Origin: Rhodopirellula sp.
GTDB taxonomy: Bacteria > Planctomycetota > Planctomycetia > Pirellulales > Thermoguttaceae
Direction: 5' to 3'
DNA length: 64,000 bases
NCBI GenBank assembly: GCA_012728855.1
Contig: JAAYEH010000281.1
Coordinates: 62,001-126,000, forward strand
Part shown: positions 19,152-29,395 of the stretch, piece by piece
Layout of the letters: the number at the start of each line of letters is the position of its first letter
Position numbering within the stretch: the stretch's first letter is position 1
The notes under the pieces: generated by a model
What the model was told of the DNA's origin: nothing
Database searches by the model: none
Seen by the model: only the letters and a program-made list of their open reading frames with translations
Position numbers and translations under genes: made by a program

Positions 19152-21974
19152 GTGACTGTCGCCCAACCGAACTTCTCCCAGCAAGCTCGGTTCGTTGTCG
19201 GCTTTGATCTCGGCACGACCAACTCGGCCGTGACTTACGTGGATACCGAGGAAGAGCCGTGGCGGATCCGAACCTTCCTCGTGCCGCAGTTGGTCGCGCC
19301 GGGGCAGGTGGAAGCACGAGAGACCGTCCCGTCGTTTCATTACCAGCCGGCCGGCGGTGAAATGGCCGGCGATGCGCTGCGTCTGCCCTGGAGCCAGCAA
19401 TCGCCGGGCTATTGCGTCGGCTTCCTGGCTCGCGACCAGGGGACGGCGGCGCCGGGTCGGCTGATCGCCTCGGCCAAGTCGTGGCTCTGCCATACCGGCG
19501 TGGACCGCACGGCCGATCTGCTGCCTTGGCACAACGCGGCCGACGTCGAGCGGCTCTCGCCGGTCGAGGCAAGCGGCCGTTTGATCGCCCACGTGCGCGC
19601 TGCCTGGGATCATCGCTTTCCGGAGCATCCGCTCGCCGAGCAGGATCTGGTGCTTACGCTGCCCGCCTCGTTTGACGAGGTAGCCCGGGAACTGACGGTC
19701 AAAGCGGCCGCGCGGGCCGGTTTGTCGCGGGTGGTGCTGATCGAGGAGCCGCAGGCCGCCTTCTATGCCTGGATCGACGCCCACAGCGAGGATTGGCAAC
19801 AGCGCGTTCGGCCGGGCCAGAAAATCCTCGTCTGCGACATCGGGGGCGGCACCAGCGATTTCACCTTGATCCGCGTGCGGGGCGAAGCGGGCGGGAAGGT
19901 CCGCTTTCACCGGGTGGCCGTCGGCGATCATCTGATTCTCGGCGGCGACAATTTCGATCTGGCCTTGGCACAGCACCTGGAAAAACGGCTGACCAACGAC
20001 GGTCGCCTTGAGCCTCGCCAGTGGTCGGTGCTCGTGCGAAGCTGCCGGCGGGTGAAAGAGACCCTCCTGGGCGGCGGTGCTCCCGAGCGGCTTACCGTAC
20101 ACTTGCCCGCCGCGGGCTCGCGACTGATCGGCGGAGGCGTACAACTCGAAGTCACCCGAGACGAAGTCCGCGAGCTGCTCGTGGAAGGCTTCTTCCCCCG
20201 CGTGCATCTCACGGACCGGCCGCTGCGCCGGCGATCGGGATTTCAGGAATTCGGCCTCCCCTTCACGCCTGATCCCGCCGTGACGCGCTACCTTGCGGCC
20301 TTTCTTACCGCCCATCGGCATGTGGCGCTCGACGAATCGGAAACGATCGCGGATCACGACCCGGCGCGGCCCGACATCGTGCTTTTCAACGGGGGCGTGT
20401 TTGAATCGGACCTGCTGCGAGGCCGCATGATCGAAGTGCTGGAAAGCTGGTTTCCCCAACCGTCCGCATGGAATCCGATCGTGCTGGAAAACGAGCGGCT
20501 CGATCTGGCCGTGGCGCGGGGGGCGGCGTATTACGGGATGGTCCGTCGCGGGCAAGGGGTGCGGATTGCGGCGGGGCTGGCACGGACCTACTACATCGGC
20601 GTGGAAAGCGAAGGCGGCGATTCCCCGGCGGTCTGCCTTGTGCCTGCCGGAGTCGAAGCGGGGCACGATATCCACCTCTCCGAGCGGCAGTTCACGCTGC
20701 GGGTCTCCGAACCGGTCGAGTTCCCGTTGTACGTTTCCAGTACGCGACTCACCGACCGTCCCGGCGAACTGGTCGCGGTCGATCGCGAGCAGATGACGCC
20801 GCTGCCGCCGATGCGAACCGTGCTGCGGAAGCGGAAGAAGGGCGAAGCGGAGTCGGTCTCCGTTACCCTGCACGCGCGGCTGACGGAGATCGGCACACTC
20901 GACCTCTGGTGCGGTGAAGTCGGCGGTCGCGGCCAGTGGCGACTTCAGTTCGACGTCCGCTCGGCGACGGAAACCGACGTCGCCGCTCACGACGCGGCCG
21001 CGGAACGGGAAGGATTCATCGAGGAAGAGACGTGGCAGCCGTGCCGCCGCCTGATCCTCGGCACGTTCGGTCCCGGCGGCGCCGACAAACCGGAAGGGCT
21101 GGTGAGACGGCTCTCCGAGGCGACAGGGATGAACCGCAAGCTCTGGCCGACGTCGTTTCTGCGACGCATTTGGGAGACCCTCTTGGAAGTCGAGCAGGGG
21201 CGGCGCCCCAGCGCGGTCCACGAGGCGCGGTGGCTCAACTTGCTCGGTTTCTCGCTGCGGCCCGGCTACGGACTGGCGCTGGACGATTGGCGCGTGGCCG
21301 AGACATGGCGAGCCCTGCAAGGCAACTTGATCCACCCCAGCGTGATGTGCCGCACCGAGTGGTGGATCCTCTGGCGACGGATCGCCGGCGGTTTGGCGGC
21401 AGGTCAGCAGCAGGCGCTCGCCGATCCCGTCTTGGGCCCCATCCGCACCCTTCACCGGCAGCTCACGGCGGGCAAGGGTCGCAGCGACTTCGCCTATGGT
21501 TCTCACGAGGCGGCCGAGATATGGCGGGCGCTGGGATCGTTGGAACTATTGAGCGTGGGAAGCAAGATCGAGTTGGGCGCGATGCTCTTGGACATCTTAC
21601 CGAAGAAGAAGTTGGAGGCAAGCCGTCCCGCGATTCTCTGGGCGATCGGGCGCCTCGGCGCCCGCCAGCCGGTCTATGGGCCGCTCAACACGGTCGTGCC
21701 GGCCGGCACCGCGGGCGAGTGGCTGCGACGATTGATGGACACCGGATCGGACGATTCCGAAGCCCTCCTGGCCGTGATGCAATTGGCCCGTCGCACGGAC
21801 GACCGCTACCGCGACATCCCCGATCGACTTCGCGACAAAGTTCTCGGATGGTTGGAAATCCGCGATGCGCCGGCTCATTTTGTGGAACTGGTGCGCCGCG
21901 GCGGCCAGTTGGATGCGGAAGAGCAAGGTCTCGTTTTTGGCGAGGCTTTGCCGAAGGGGCTGCGGATTCTTTGA
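19152..21974 (+). CDS. Large Hsp70-family protein (DnaK-like ATPase domain plus long C-terminal region)
   Basis: VVGFDLGTTNSAVTYV; VLIEEPQAAFYAW; ILVCDIGGGTSDFTLIRV; LGGDNFDLALA. In-frame GTG at 19152 is an alternative to the ORF start at 19107. Confidence 0.9.
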   Translation: MTVAQPNFSQQARFVVGFDLGTTNSAVTYVDTEEEPWRIRTFLVPQLVAPGQVEARETVPSFHYQPAGGEMAGDALRLPWSQQSPGYCVGFLARDQGTAAPGRLIASAKSWLCHTGVDRTADLLPWHNAADVERLSPVEASGRLIAHVRAAWDHRFPEHPLAEQDLVLTLPASFDEVARELTVKAAARAGLSRVVLIEEPQAAFYAWIDAHSEDWQQRVRPGQKILVCDIGGGTSDFTLIRVRGEAGGKVRFHRVAVGDHLILGGDNFDLALAQHLEKRLTNDGRLEPRQWSVLVRSCRRVKETLLGGGAPERLTVHLPAAGSRLIGGGVQLEVTRDEVRELLVEGFFPRVHLTDRPLRRRSGFQEFGLPFTPDPAVTRYLAAFLTAHRHVALDESETIADHDPARPDIVLFNGGVFESDLLRGRMIEVLESWFPQPSAWNPIVLENERLDLAVARGAAYYGMVRRGQGVRIAAGLARTYYIGVESEGGDSPAVCLVPAGVEAGHDIHLSERQFTLRVSEPVEFPLYVSSTRLTDRPGELVAVDREQMTPLPPMRTVLRKRKKGEAESVSVTLHARLTEIGTLDLWCGEVGGRGQWRLQFDVRSATETDVAAHDAAAEREGFIEEETWQPCRRLILGTFGPGGADKPEGLVRRLSEATGMNRKLWPTSFLRRIWETLLEVEQGRRPSAVHEARWLNLLGFSLRPGYGLALDDWRVAETWRALQGNLIHPSVMCRTEWWILWRRIAGGLAAGQQQALADPVLGPIRTLHRQLTAGKGRSDFAYGSHEAAEIWRALGSLELLSVGSKIELGAMLLDILPKKKLEASRPAILWAIGRLGARQPVYGPLNTVVPAGTAGEWLRRLMDTGSDDSEALLAVMQLARRTDDRYRDIPDRLRDKVLGWLEIRDAPAHFVELVRRGGQLDAEEQGLVFGEALPKGLRIL

Positions 21975-22109
21975 AGCCGGAAGAACGACGTGACCGGAGC
22001 ACTTTTTTTGGCCGAAGGCCATAATCACCGTAGCCTGGGGGCACACCCTCGTTGTTACACACAAGTATGGCTTGGGCACAGCACACGCCGGCAATTGTTT
22101 TACGCCGAA

Positions 22110-22340
22110 GACGTCGTACAACAGAGCCCGGGGTAAGCGGAGCGGCGCAGCCGCGGAGCGTCACCTAGGGTTTGGGGACCGAAAAACCCGAGGACGATCC
22201 CAACGGGATCGTACAAGCCCCTGTGGAACCGCTTTGCGGTTCGCTTGTTTGCACCGAACCGCCACCCCAGGGTGGCCGCTCCGCGGCTACCCTGGGCTGC
22301 GTTGTTGAACTGCTTCGCGGTACAGTGCCAGGAAAAGGAG
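22110..22340. repeat. Dense tandem series of small hairpins in non-coding DNA
   Basis: GGAGCGGC-gca-GCCGCGGAGC; GATCCCAACGGGATC; AACCGCTTTGCGGTT; CCAGGGTGGCCGCTCCGCGGCTACCCTGG. Confidence 0.6.
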
Positions 22341-22402
22341 CCGGGCTCCCGAGGGCATAAGCCACTCTCGGGAGCCCGGCAATGCGTTGGCAACGGGGAC
22401 CG

Positions 22403-23815
22403 TTAGAAGTAGCAGTTGTACTGCACACCCACTTCAGCGTCGAAATTGCTGTTCAGGCCGGTGAATTCGTCTTCATCGTCCTCAAGCGGAAACGCGCCGT
22501 AGAAGGTGAAGGTCGACTGGTTTCTCAACGCCACATGCACGCCACCGGTGATGTTCAGGTTGTCGTACCGGTTCAGCGGCGAGAAGACGACCGGTTCGAG
22601 GCCGTCGCTCACCATGTCGGCATCCTGCGTCGCGGTCGTGTAGTGCAATTCCACGGTCGGAGCAATGCCCGAGATCAAGCCGGTGCAGGCATTGTTCTTG
22701 TACATCCAGTAGCCGAGCTTCAGATCGAAGTGCAACAGATCCTGGTCGTCGTAGTTGCCGAGAAACCGCAGGTTCGTGAAGGCGGTGTCGCGCTGCCAGA
22801 CATCGTAGCCGTTCATGTCGAAGTCGGCCGAGATGTAGGCTTGCGCGAAGAAGCAGTTCGAAGGCGTCCACAACGCACCGAGGAACGGCTGGATGTGGAA
22901 CGAATCGTTTTCCACCTGCCGCATCACGGTAGAAATTCCGGTGGCGTCGTCGTAGCGGAGTTGGCGGGCGTCGTCCGCGGTGGGAATGACGAACGCAACG
23001 CCGCCGGTGAGGGCGCCGCAGCAGCTTCGATGAATGTAGCTTTTCGCAACGAGGACGACGTTGCCTAATTCCGTTCCGGTGGGGGAGAATACGGTTTCTC
23101 CCCGCGGATCACCGATCTGATCCGAGTCCAAGCCGTCGCCGAAAGGAATCCGAACTTCCAGCGACGCCCAGCCTCCGAAAAGCGCCGTGCTCTCGAAACC
23201 GAACGTGTAACGGTCGAAATTGATGTCGCGACGGAGGTCCGTGGCCGGATCGTCGACAATCAACGCGTTGTGGAAATGGTTGTAGGAGAAGAAGACTCGA
23301 TCGGTCGGGATCGGGGTCATGTTCTCAGAGATCTTGAACCGCCGGTCGCCACCCGCGATCGGATTGTTTCCGCCGGGCGAATGGTTGTAGGAATCGGGGT
23401 GAAAATACCCGCCGCTGCCGATGAAATCGCCGATCATGGCCGGGGCTGCGCTGGCGGGGGAGCCGCCAAAACCGGCGCTTTGCGATGCGGCAAACATCTC
23501 AGGCGACACGATATCGCTGGGGGCCGCCGGTTGGGGGGACGGAGCGGGCGCGGCATCCGTCGCCCCGGGGGCCTGCTGCGGGCTCGGTGCCGCCTGGCCC
23601 GGCGCATAGACCGTTCCGCCCGGCACTCCATACGCCGACTGTCCCGGGGGGCAGGGGGCCGGACAGGCGGGAGGACAGGTACGGTAACAGCGGCCTTGCC
23701 CCAGCGATGTGGCGGTCAACATGGCGACCAGCCCCAGTGCGGTCAGCCCGCGTCGAACCGTTCGCCCGACGCGCTGACGAATCTCCCGCTGCGCGGGTAA
23801 TCGAACGATGGACAT
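22403..23815 (-). CDS. Predicted outer-membrane/secreted beta-barrel-type planctomycete protein
   Basis: N-terminal signal; Pro/Gln-rich linker; alternating aromatic beta-strand pattern; C-terminal aromatic ending VGVQYNCYF. Confidence 0.75.
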   Translation of the reverse strand: MSIVRLPAQREIRQRVGRTVRRGLTALGLVAMLTATSLGQGRCYRTCPPACPAPCPPGQSAYGVPGGTVYAPGQAAPSPQQAPGATDAAPAPSPQPAAPSDIVSPEMFAASQSAGFGGSPASAAPAMIGDFIGSGGYFHPDSYNHSPGGNNPIAGGDRRFKISENMTPIPTDRVFFSYNHFHNALIVDDPATDLRRDINFDRYTFGFESTALFGGWASLEVRIPFGDGLDSDQIGDPRGETVFSPTGTELGNVVLVAKSYIHRSCCGALTGGVAFVIPTADDARQLRYDDATGISTVMRQVENDSFHIQPFLGALWTPSNCFFAQAYISADFDMNGYDVWQRDTAFTNLRFLGNYDDQDLLHFDLKLGYWMYKNNACTGLISGIAPTVELHYTTATQDADMVSDGLEPVVFSPLNRYDNLNITGGVHVALRNQSTFTFYGAFPLEDDEDEFTGLNSNFDAEVGVQYNCYF

Positions 23816-24090
23816 AACAGCCCTCCTAGAGTGTGTTTTGAGCGGTACACGGATCTGCCCCGAACAATGCCTCGCACACCTCAGGCCCGGAACGGACCGC
23901 TTTATATCCGCGTATTCTTAATTCAGATTCGACTGATCTTCCAAGAATATTAAGACAAACAGGTAAAATCGGCACTCCCGCTACGCCACGCGCCGTTGTA
24001 AGGCGAGCGGTGGATGAAGTCGTCCCGTCAGGCGCGGCTGCTCGGAAGCAGCCGGGCTACTGACCGGCACGTTCTTCTCCGCCAGTTGCC

Positions 24091-26133
24091 TTACGGCACA
24101 ACGCGGAACGTCACCGACGATTCGGCCCACTGCGATGGCGGCATTGATTGCAGGGCTTGCGGGCGTGGAATGCCGTCGTGAAAGGCCGTGGAGGGAAGAG
24201 GCTCGCGAACGGCCAAGAGCTTGACCACGTAGACGCCCGCCGGGCCGGCAACGCGGAAGAGTTCTCCGGGACCGGGATGCAACAGCTTGCGACCGGCAGG
24301 AGCGAAGTGCTGCTGGTTCGGTTGCGGGCACCAGAGGCGGGCCTGATCGGAAGGATCCACCGCCACGATGTAGTACCAGCAGTCGGCGCTGGCTTTCAAC
24401 CCGAACTTCAGGCTATCGCCGACGCGATACTCCGCCAGATTCGCACCGCCGGCGGGGCGCCGGTCGACCACCGCCTGTAGTCCAAAGCCGGGCGCCGGAT
24501 TGGTCAGTGTGGCCAGAGACATCCGCGTTTGCCGGCCGCCGGCCAAATCGCCAATCCAGGCGACGATCTGCTGGGCCACCGAGCCCGGATGGAACCATTG
24601 TCGCGGGCCGTGGCGGGTTCCGTTCAATTCGGTTGCCGTGACGCTGATCTCGACGCGGCCCGCGGTCGTGCCACCGGGTGCGACGGTAATCCGCAGATCG
24701 TAGCCGTCTCGGTCGGAGAGCCGCACACGGTCCAATTCCGCAGCAAGTCGGCTGACCTGTTGACAGATTGCGTCGGCCGCCGCATCTTCGACCGGGCCGC
24801 TCGAGCCGACTCTCTCGATCAGCAGGAGCACATCGGAGTCGTCGGCCGGATCGACCAGCGGCACGACCACCACTCCCTTCCGCGGCGCCACTCCCGAAAC
24901 GGCTTTGGCCTCCGCGGAGCGGATGTCGAGCCGGTCGATTTCAAGCTGCCCAAGCGGCTGCTCCAACCGTGTGCCTGTTGGCGGCGCGGCATAGATTCCC
25001 AGGACTTGCCGTGGCTTCAGTCCATGAACGGCGCCCAAATCGAGCATGGCTCGGTCCGCCTGCATCGGTTCGACATGAGCATAGAGCGGTTGCTTTCGGG
25101 CGACGCCGAACACAGGACCATCGGCCCAACGCGAGTCGGGACAATCGAGCACCGGCGTTTGACGGGCCGTCTCGTCGACCTGATCGGCATTGAACTGGGC
25201 GTCGATCTGGCGGCGGGCGTGTGCGAAAGCCTCCCCATAGGAGATCACTCCGTCGTCGTTCGTATCGGCCGGGCCACGCAGTCCTTCGACCAGGAAATAC
25301 GTCAACAGGCCCGTGGCCAACGGTTCCCGCAGATCCGGTTCGAAGCTGACGTCAAGTTCGACCGATTCCTGAGCCGCGGTACATGCCGAGAAGACGACCC
25401 GCTGCTGTCCTCCAACGGCGGAACCGATTTCACCGCCGCTGGGCGATGCCGTCAGCGACTTCGTTCCGGCAAATAGCGACTTCGCTTGTTGAAGCGCCGG
25501 AACGTAGCGGGATCGCAAACGACGGTTGACCGATTTGGTGGCCGTGCCGGAATGGCAGCAGTCCAAGAGTACCGCGATGTGAACCGGCCCCAGCTTGGCG
25601 AGCATTTGGTCCAGTTCGTCGTCGCGCAATGCTTGCGCGCCGTTCTCGGCAAAGTCGTGCGGGCACAACGCCTCGTCTTGCCCGTCCTGCTCATCGCCGT
25701 TGTCATCGACCAGTAGCGTGCCGTGGCCGCTGTAGTGGAAGACAACCGTGTCGCCCGGTTGAACTCTGTCGGCGAGTTGTTGGAAAGCCTGCCGTATGGC
25801 GAAGAGGGTCGCCTGCTGGTTCCGCAGGATCGAGACATTCTGCTGGGGAAATGAGAATTCCCGCAGGAGAACATGGGAAAGCCTCTCCACGTCGTTTGCC
25901 GCTCCGCCGAGGTTGCGGTTGCGGAGCCGGGGATAATCGTCGATGCCGACCAGCAGTGCGTAGTGCTCGGCTGACGAAGATGCCGGAAGCAATGCCAAAA
26001 CGGCGAGGATCAGCGCGGGATAAAACCGCCGCACGAAGCGACACCATCGCCGAGTCGATGATCGCTGCGGCAAACCCACTGCCCCTAGTTCAAGACAACC
26101 CGACTGAGGGGAGGTAGAATCTCGAAGTCGCAT
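24091..26133 (-). CDS. Caspase-like (peptidase C14) protein with a C-terminal domain resembling DUF4384
   Basis: HYALLVGIDDYPRLRNRNLGGAANDVERL; catalytic His VVFHYSGHG; catalytic Cys IAVLLDCCHSGTATKS; later FGLKASADCWYYIVAVDPS. Start placed at internal Met 26133 before the signal/TM segment. Confidence 0.88.
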   Translation of the reverse strand: MRLRDSTSPQSGCLELGAVGLPQRSSTRRWCRFVRRFYPALILAVLALLPASSSAEHYALLVGIDDYPRLRNRNLGGAANDVERLSHVLLREFSFPQQNVSILRNQQATLFAIRQAFQQLADRVQPGDTVVFHYSGHGTLLVDDNGDEQDGQDEALCPHDFAENGAQALRDDELDQMLAKLGPVHIAVLLDCCHSGTATKSVNRRLRSRYVPALQQAKSLFAGTKSLTASPSGGEIGSAVGGQQRVVFSACTAAQESVELDVSFEPDLREPLATGLLTYFLVEGLRGPADTNDDGVISYGEAFAHARRQIDAQFNADQVDETARQTPVLDCPDSRWADGPVFGVARKQPLYAHVEPMQADRAMLDLGAVHGLKPRQVLGIYAAPPTGTRLEQPLGQLEIDRLDIRSAEAKAVSGVAPRKGVVVVPLVDPADDSDVLLLIERVGSSGPVEDAAADAICQQVSRLAAELDRVRLSDRDGYDLRITVAPGGTTAGRVEISVTATELNGTRHGPRQWFHPGSVAQQIVAWIGDLAGGRQTRMSLATLTNPAPGFGLQAVVDRRPAGGANLAEYRVGDSLKFGLKASADCWYYIVAVDPSDQARLWCPQPNQQHFAPAGRKLLHPGPGELFRVAGPAGVYVVKLLAVREPLPSTAFHDGIPRPQALQSMPPSQWAESSVTFRVVP

Positions 26134-26315
26134 GGAGGTGTTCTTCCTTTGTACGTCAGCGTCAGGCCGGAACGCCTGGCGTACTTTGTCGCCGGGGCCA
26201 TTTTGCGAATCAACGCCATTATATACCGTTGATGTCCAAATCCCCACCACACGCCGACAGTCAGGCCCTGCGTCTGCCGATGGGCCGGTGGCTTCGTATC
26301 CATTGGGAAAACCGT

Positions 26316-26371
26316 GAACAGAGAAGAGGCACCGGTACTTCCGCCAAAAATACCGGTGCCTCTTCTCTGTT
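26316..26371. repeat. F4 hairpin, 22-bp perfect stem
   Basis: GAACAGAGAAGAGGCACCGGTA-cttccgccaaaaa-TACCGGTGCCTCTTCTCTGTTC. Confidence 0.92.
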
Positions 26372-26553
26372 CCGCGTCCCCCGGCTTGGAGCCAGGAGTC
26401 GAGATTCTTGGGGACAAGCATTTGTTCTTACCCAAAAGAAACCCGGACGAGCCGAAAATTCTCTTGCCGATCGTGTCGGGAAACCGCACGGATCGACCAT
26501 GAGACGGATGTGAGGCCAACAAAACGAAAAGCCCAATCCCAAGGAGACGATCG

Positions 26554-26883
26554 ATGAAGAAGATTCTGCAAACTGCTGCTGTCGTTGCTACTCTGGCACT
26601 GGTCGGTAGTTCCGCTTCCGACGCTCTTGCCGGCGGCAAGCCGCTTCCCGGCCAAGGCACAACCTTTGCCGGAGGCTCCTTTGGCTACCAGGGCGGATAT
26701 CAAGCCGGCGCCAGCGGATATCAGGGTGGATATCAGGGCGGATACCAAGGCGGCTACGAAGTGAAGCCCTTCCAATTCCAGCAGCCTCCCGTGTATCAGA
26801 CGCCGGTGAAGCCGTACCAATTCCAGCCTTCCCAACCGCTGCCAGGGCAGATGCCCGCTTGGTCCCCGTCCTGGAGCTATTGA
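26554..26883 (+). CDS. Small secreted protein with GYQG tetrapeptide repeats
   Basis: MKKILQTAAVVATLALVGSSASDALA signal; GYQGGYQAGASGYQGGYQGGYQGGYE repeats; followed by a terminator. Confidence 0.8.
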   Translation: MKKILQTAAVVATLALVGSSASDALAGGKPLPGQGTTFAGGSFGYQGGYQAGASGYQGGYQGGYQGGYEVKPFQFQQPPVYQTPVKPYQFQPSQPLPGQMPAWSPSWSY

Positions 26884-26912
26884 TCGGCATTTCCACTCGT
26901 TTCTCTTTCCCA

Positions 26913-26947
26913 GGTCGCCGGGAGTTCGCTTCCGGCGGCCTTTTTTC
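26913..26947 (+). terminator. Rho-independent terminator
   Basis: GGTCGCCGG-gagttcgctt-CCGGCGGCC followed by TTTTTTCTTTCTT, just 3' of the GYQG protein gene. Confidence 0.8.
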
Positions 26948-27012
26948 TTTCTTGTGCGAGCATTATTCCTGTCGGTATTTGGCGGCAGGCAGCCATACAA
27001 GGCACAGCAGGA

Positions 27013-28761
27013 ATGAGCATGCACGGCATGATGAAACGAGGAGAACCAGCGATGGACGTAGGCTATTTGCCGGCGGCGCCGTGCGTTACGGCACATGTCG
27101 ACCGGCTCTGCGATCGCTTCGAGACCGCCTGGAAAAGCGGCCGCCGGCCATCGATGCGGCGATACCTTCGGCGCGTCGAGCATAACCAGCAGGCGGAACT
27201 CTTGCTGGAGTTGATTCAAATCGACGTGGAGTACCGCGGCCGGCGTGGAGAAAAAGTACAAAAAGGGCGTTACCTGCGGCGGTTTCCCGAGCATGCGACC
27301 GCGATCGAAAGTCTTTGGCGACGGTACGCGTCGTCCGACAACAATAGTGCGTGTCGCGAACCGGACCGGGCAGTCGATCGAGCGGAGGCTGCGCCGTCGA
27401 CGATCTGTTTTGCCCCGCCAACGCTACGTCGTACCACGGACGGGAGCCCCGATTCGCTCGATCCTTCTGAAATCACCGTGGCCAAACAACGGCTGTCATC
27501 GCTGCGACAAACCTGGCCTTTCTCCGAAATGGCCGCCACGACTCTCGGCCAGATCGCGCTTGCCGCAAGGGAAAGGCGGTATTCGACGGGCGACGTGTTG
27601 ATTCATCAAGGCGAGACATGCGGCCGACTGCTCGTGTTGGTCGACGGAACGGTCGCTGTCCGCGTCGAGGAGGATGGGCGGCAGCACACGATAGCGACGG
27701 TGAGAACGGCGGCCCTGTTTGGAGAAATGAGCTTGCTCAGCGGCAATACGTGTACGGCGTCGGTCGTCGCCACGAGCCCGGTGTTCGTGCTGGAGATCCC
27801 GGCGGTCGAAGTCGAGCGGATCGCGGCAAGGCATCCGGTGGTTCGAGCGGCGTTGGGCGGGCTGGTGGCGGATCGGCTGGGCGGCCATTCGGTCGACGCG
27901 CTGGTGGGAAAGATCGTCGGCGGATACCGCATTGTGCGTTGCGCGGGTCGTGGGGGGATGGCAGTTGTCTACGAGGCTGAAGACTGCCGGACCGGTCGGC
28001 GAGTGGCGCTGAAGATGATGAGCCACCGCTACGTTCACGACCTGGAGCTTCACAACCGGTTTGCTCGCGAGGCAGAGATCGGAAAACGGCTTCGCCATCC
28101 GAACGTCTGCCGCGTCCAGGGCACGTTTTCCGCGTTGGGCACGAACTTCATGGTTCTCGATTTCTGCGAAGGCATCACTCTGGACGAACGAATCCGCCGC
28201 GGCCCGTTGGACGAGGATGAGACTCGCCGCATTCTCGGCCAGTTGGCCGCTGCCCTCGATTACGCCCACCGCCAGGGCGTCTGCCATCGCGATCTCAAGC
28301 CTTCCAACGTCATGTTGGACCGCTTGGGGCGCGTGAAGTTGATGGACTTCGGCCTGGCGCGATCCCTGGATACTTCGGAACTTACCGTGCGGGGGCGGCT
28401 GCTGGGCACGCCTCGCTACATGCCTCCCGAGCAACTCGTCGGCGACCCGGTTGACTGCCGGGCAGACCTCTACGCCTTCGGGTGCGTTGCCTACGAGATG
28501 CTTACCGGTCGGCCCCTCTTCCCGGAGGCGAGCTACCTGGGCATCGTCGAGCGGCACTCGCAGTGGGTGCTGCCGACACGGCACTCCGTCCGGGAAGGTT
28601 TGAGCCGGGACTTGTACAAGGTGCTCTGCGAATGCCTCACCAAGGAGCCCCAGCGGCGCATTCTCGATCTGAACCTTCTTGGGCGCCGCTGGAAACGCGG
28701 TGGCCGGCGAAAAAAAACGCCGTCGCCTGTCGCTTCCGTCGCGCAATCGGCCATGTCTTAA
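27013..28761 (+). CDS. Cyclic-nucleotide-binding domain plus serine/threonine protein kinase
   Basis: CNBD: YSTGDVLIHQGETCGRLLVLVDGTVAVRVEEDG...FGEMSLLSGNTCTASVVATSP; kinase: IVRCAGRGGMAVVYEAEDCRTGRRVALKMM, YAHRQGVCHRDLKPSNVMLD, VKLMDFGLAR, GTPRYMPPEQL. Confidence 0.95.
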   Translation: MSMHGMMKRGEPAMDVGYLPAAPCVTAHVDRLCDRFETAWKSGRRPSMRRYLRRVEHNQQAELLLELIQIDVEYRGRRGEKVQKGRYLRRFPEHATAIESLWRRYASSDNNSACREPDRAVDRAEAAPSTICFAPPTLRRTTDGSPDSLDPSEITVAKQRLSSLRQTWPFSEMAATTLGQIALAARERRYSTGDVLIHQGETCGRLLVLVDGTVAVRVEEDGRQHTIATVRTAALFGEMSLLSGNTCTASVVATSPVFVLEIPAVEVERIAARHPVVRAALGGLVADRLGGHSVDALVGKIVGGYRIVRCAGRGGMAVVYEAEDCRTGRRVALKMMSHRYVHDLELHNRFAREAEIGKRLRHPNVCRVQGTFSALGTNFMVLDFCEGITLDERIRRGPLDEDETRRILGQLAAALDYAHRQGVCHRDLKPSNVMLDRLGRVKLMDFGLARSLDTSELTVRGRLLGTPRYMPPEQLVGDPVDCRADLYAFGCVAYEMLTGRPLFPEASYLGIVERHSQWVLPTRHSVREGLSRDLYKVLCECLTKEPQRRILDLNLLGRRWKRGGRRKKTPSPVASVAQSAMS

Positions 28762-28808
28762 AGTAGTCCCACCCACTTCCCTCCCCACTCGATTCAAGGA
28801 GCCTTACC

Positions 28809-29225
28809 ATGACGCGTTTGATCGGACGGACTGCAATGGTCCTCACCCTGTTGGCGGCCGGCGGTTTCTCTCCGCAAGTGCTGGCAGACCAGCCCGCCTA
28901 CTTTTTCAACCCCGATCCCCCCCGGCTCGGCATCAACTTCCAGTTCGTGCAGTGGCCGGTGCAAGGTTACTATGTCCTGTATGTCCAGCCCGGGAGCCCG
29001 GCGCAACAGCTTGGGCTGGAGTACGGCGACATCATCACGCACATCAACGGATACCCCTTGACGTACCACGGGGCGCACCAGTCGCTCCTGGGCGGATCCA
29101 GCCAATTCACGCTCACGATCCGCAATTGCCGCTGGCCGCACAACACGGTCAACGCCTACTATCCGCCGGGATTGATCGGAAACGCCTGGGCAAGCCAACC
29201 CGGCGCCTTTAGCGCGGCGCGCTGA
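28809..29225 (+). CDS. Secreted PDZ-domain protein
   Basis: Signal peptide; GYYVLYVQPGSPAQQLGLEYGDIITHINGYPLTYH PDZ-like core. Confidence 0.8.
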   Translation: MTRLIGRTAMVLTLLAAGGFSPQVLADQPAYFFNPDPPRLGINFQFVQWPVQGYYVLYVQPGSPAQQLGLEYGDIITHINGYPLTYHGAHQSLLGGSSQFTLTIRNCRWPHNTVNAYYPPGLIGNAWASQPGAFSAAR

Positions 29226-29253
29226 GCAACCGATCGAGCGAACTTCCCTTCAG

Positions 29254-29283
29254 AGAGCCGTCGCTATGCCAAGCGGCGGCTCT
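29254..29283 (+). terminator. Possible hairpin terminator
   Basis: AGAGCCGTCGC-tatgccaa-GCGGCGGCTCT stem with one G-T wobble; T-tract weak. Confidence 0.4.
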
Positions 29284-29395
29284 TCGCTTTCGTTCTTGCC
29301 GCAACGTAGTGGGCAACACGCTTGACAGGGCTGCATTGCTCGTACATGATTCGGATCATGAATCCGAGAGTGCCACAAGACCAGCGGAGACAGAC

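Noticed and set aside
19047-21506. 819-aa minus-strand ORF
   Set aside because: Antisense to the Hsp70-family gene; composition (R/H/P/Q-rich, no motifs) is typical of mirror ORFs in GC-rich DNA.
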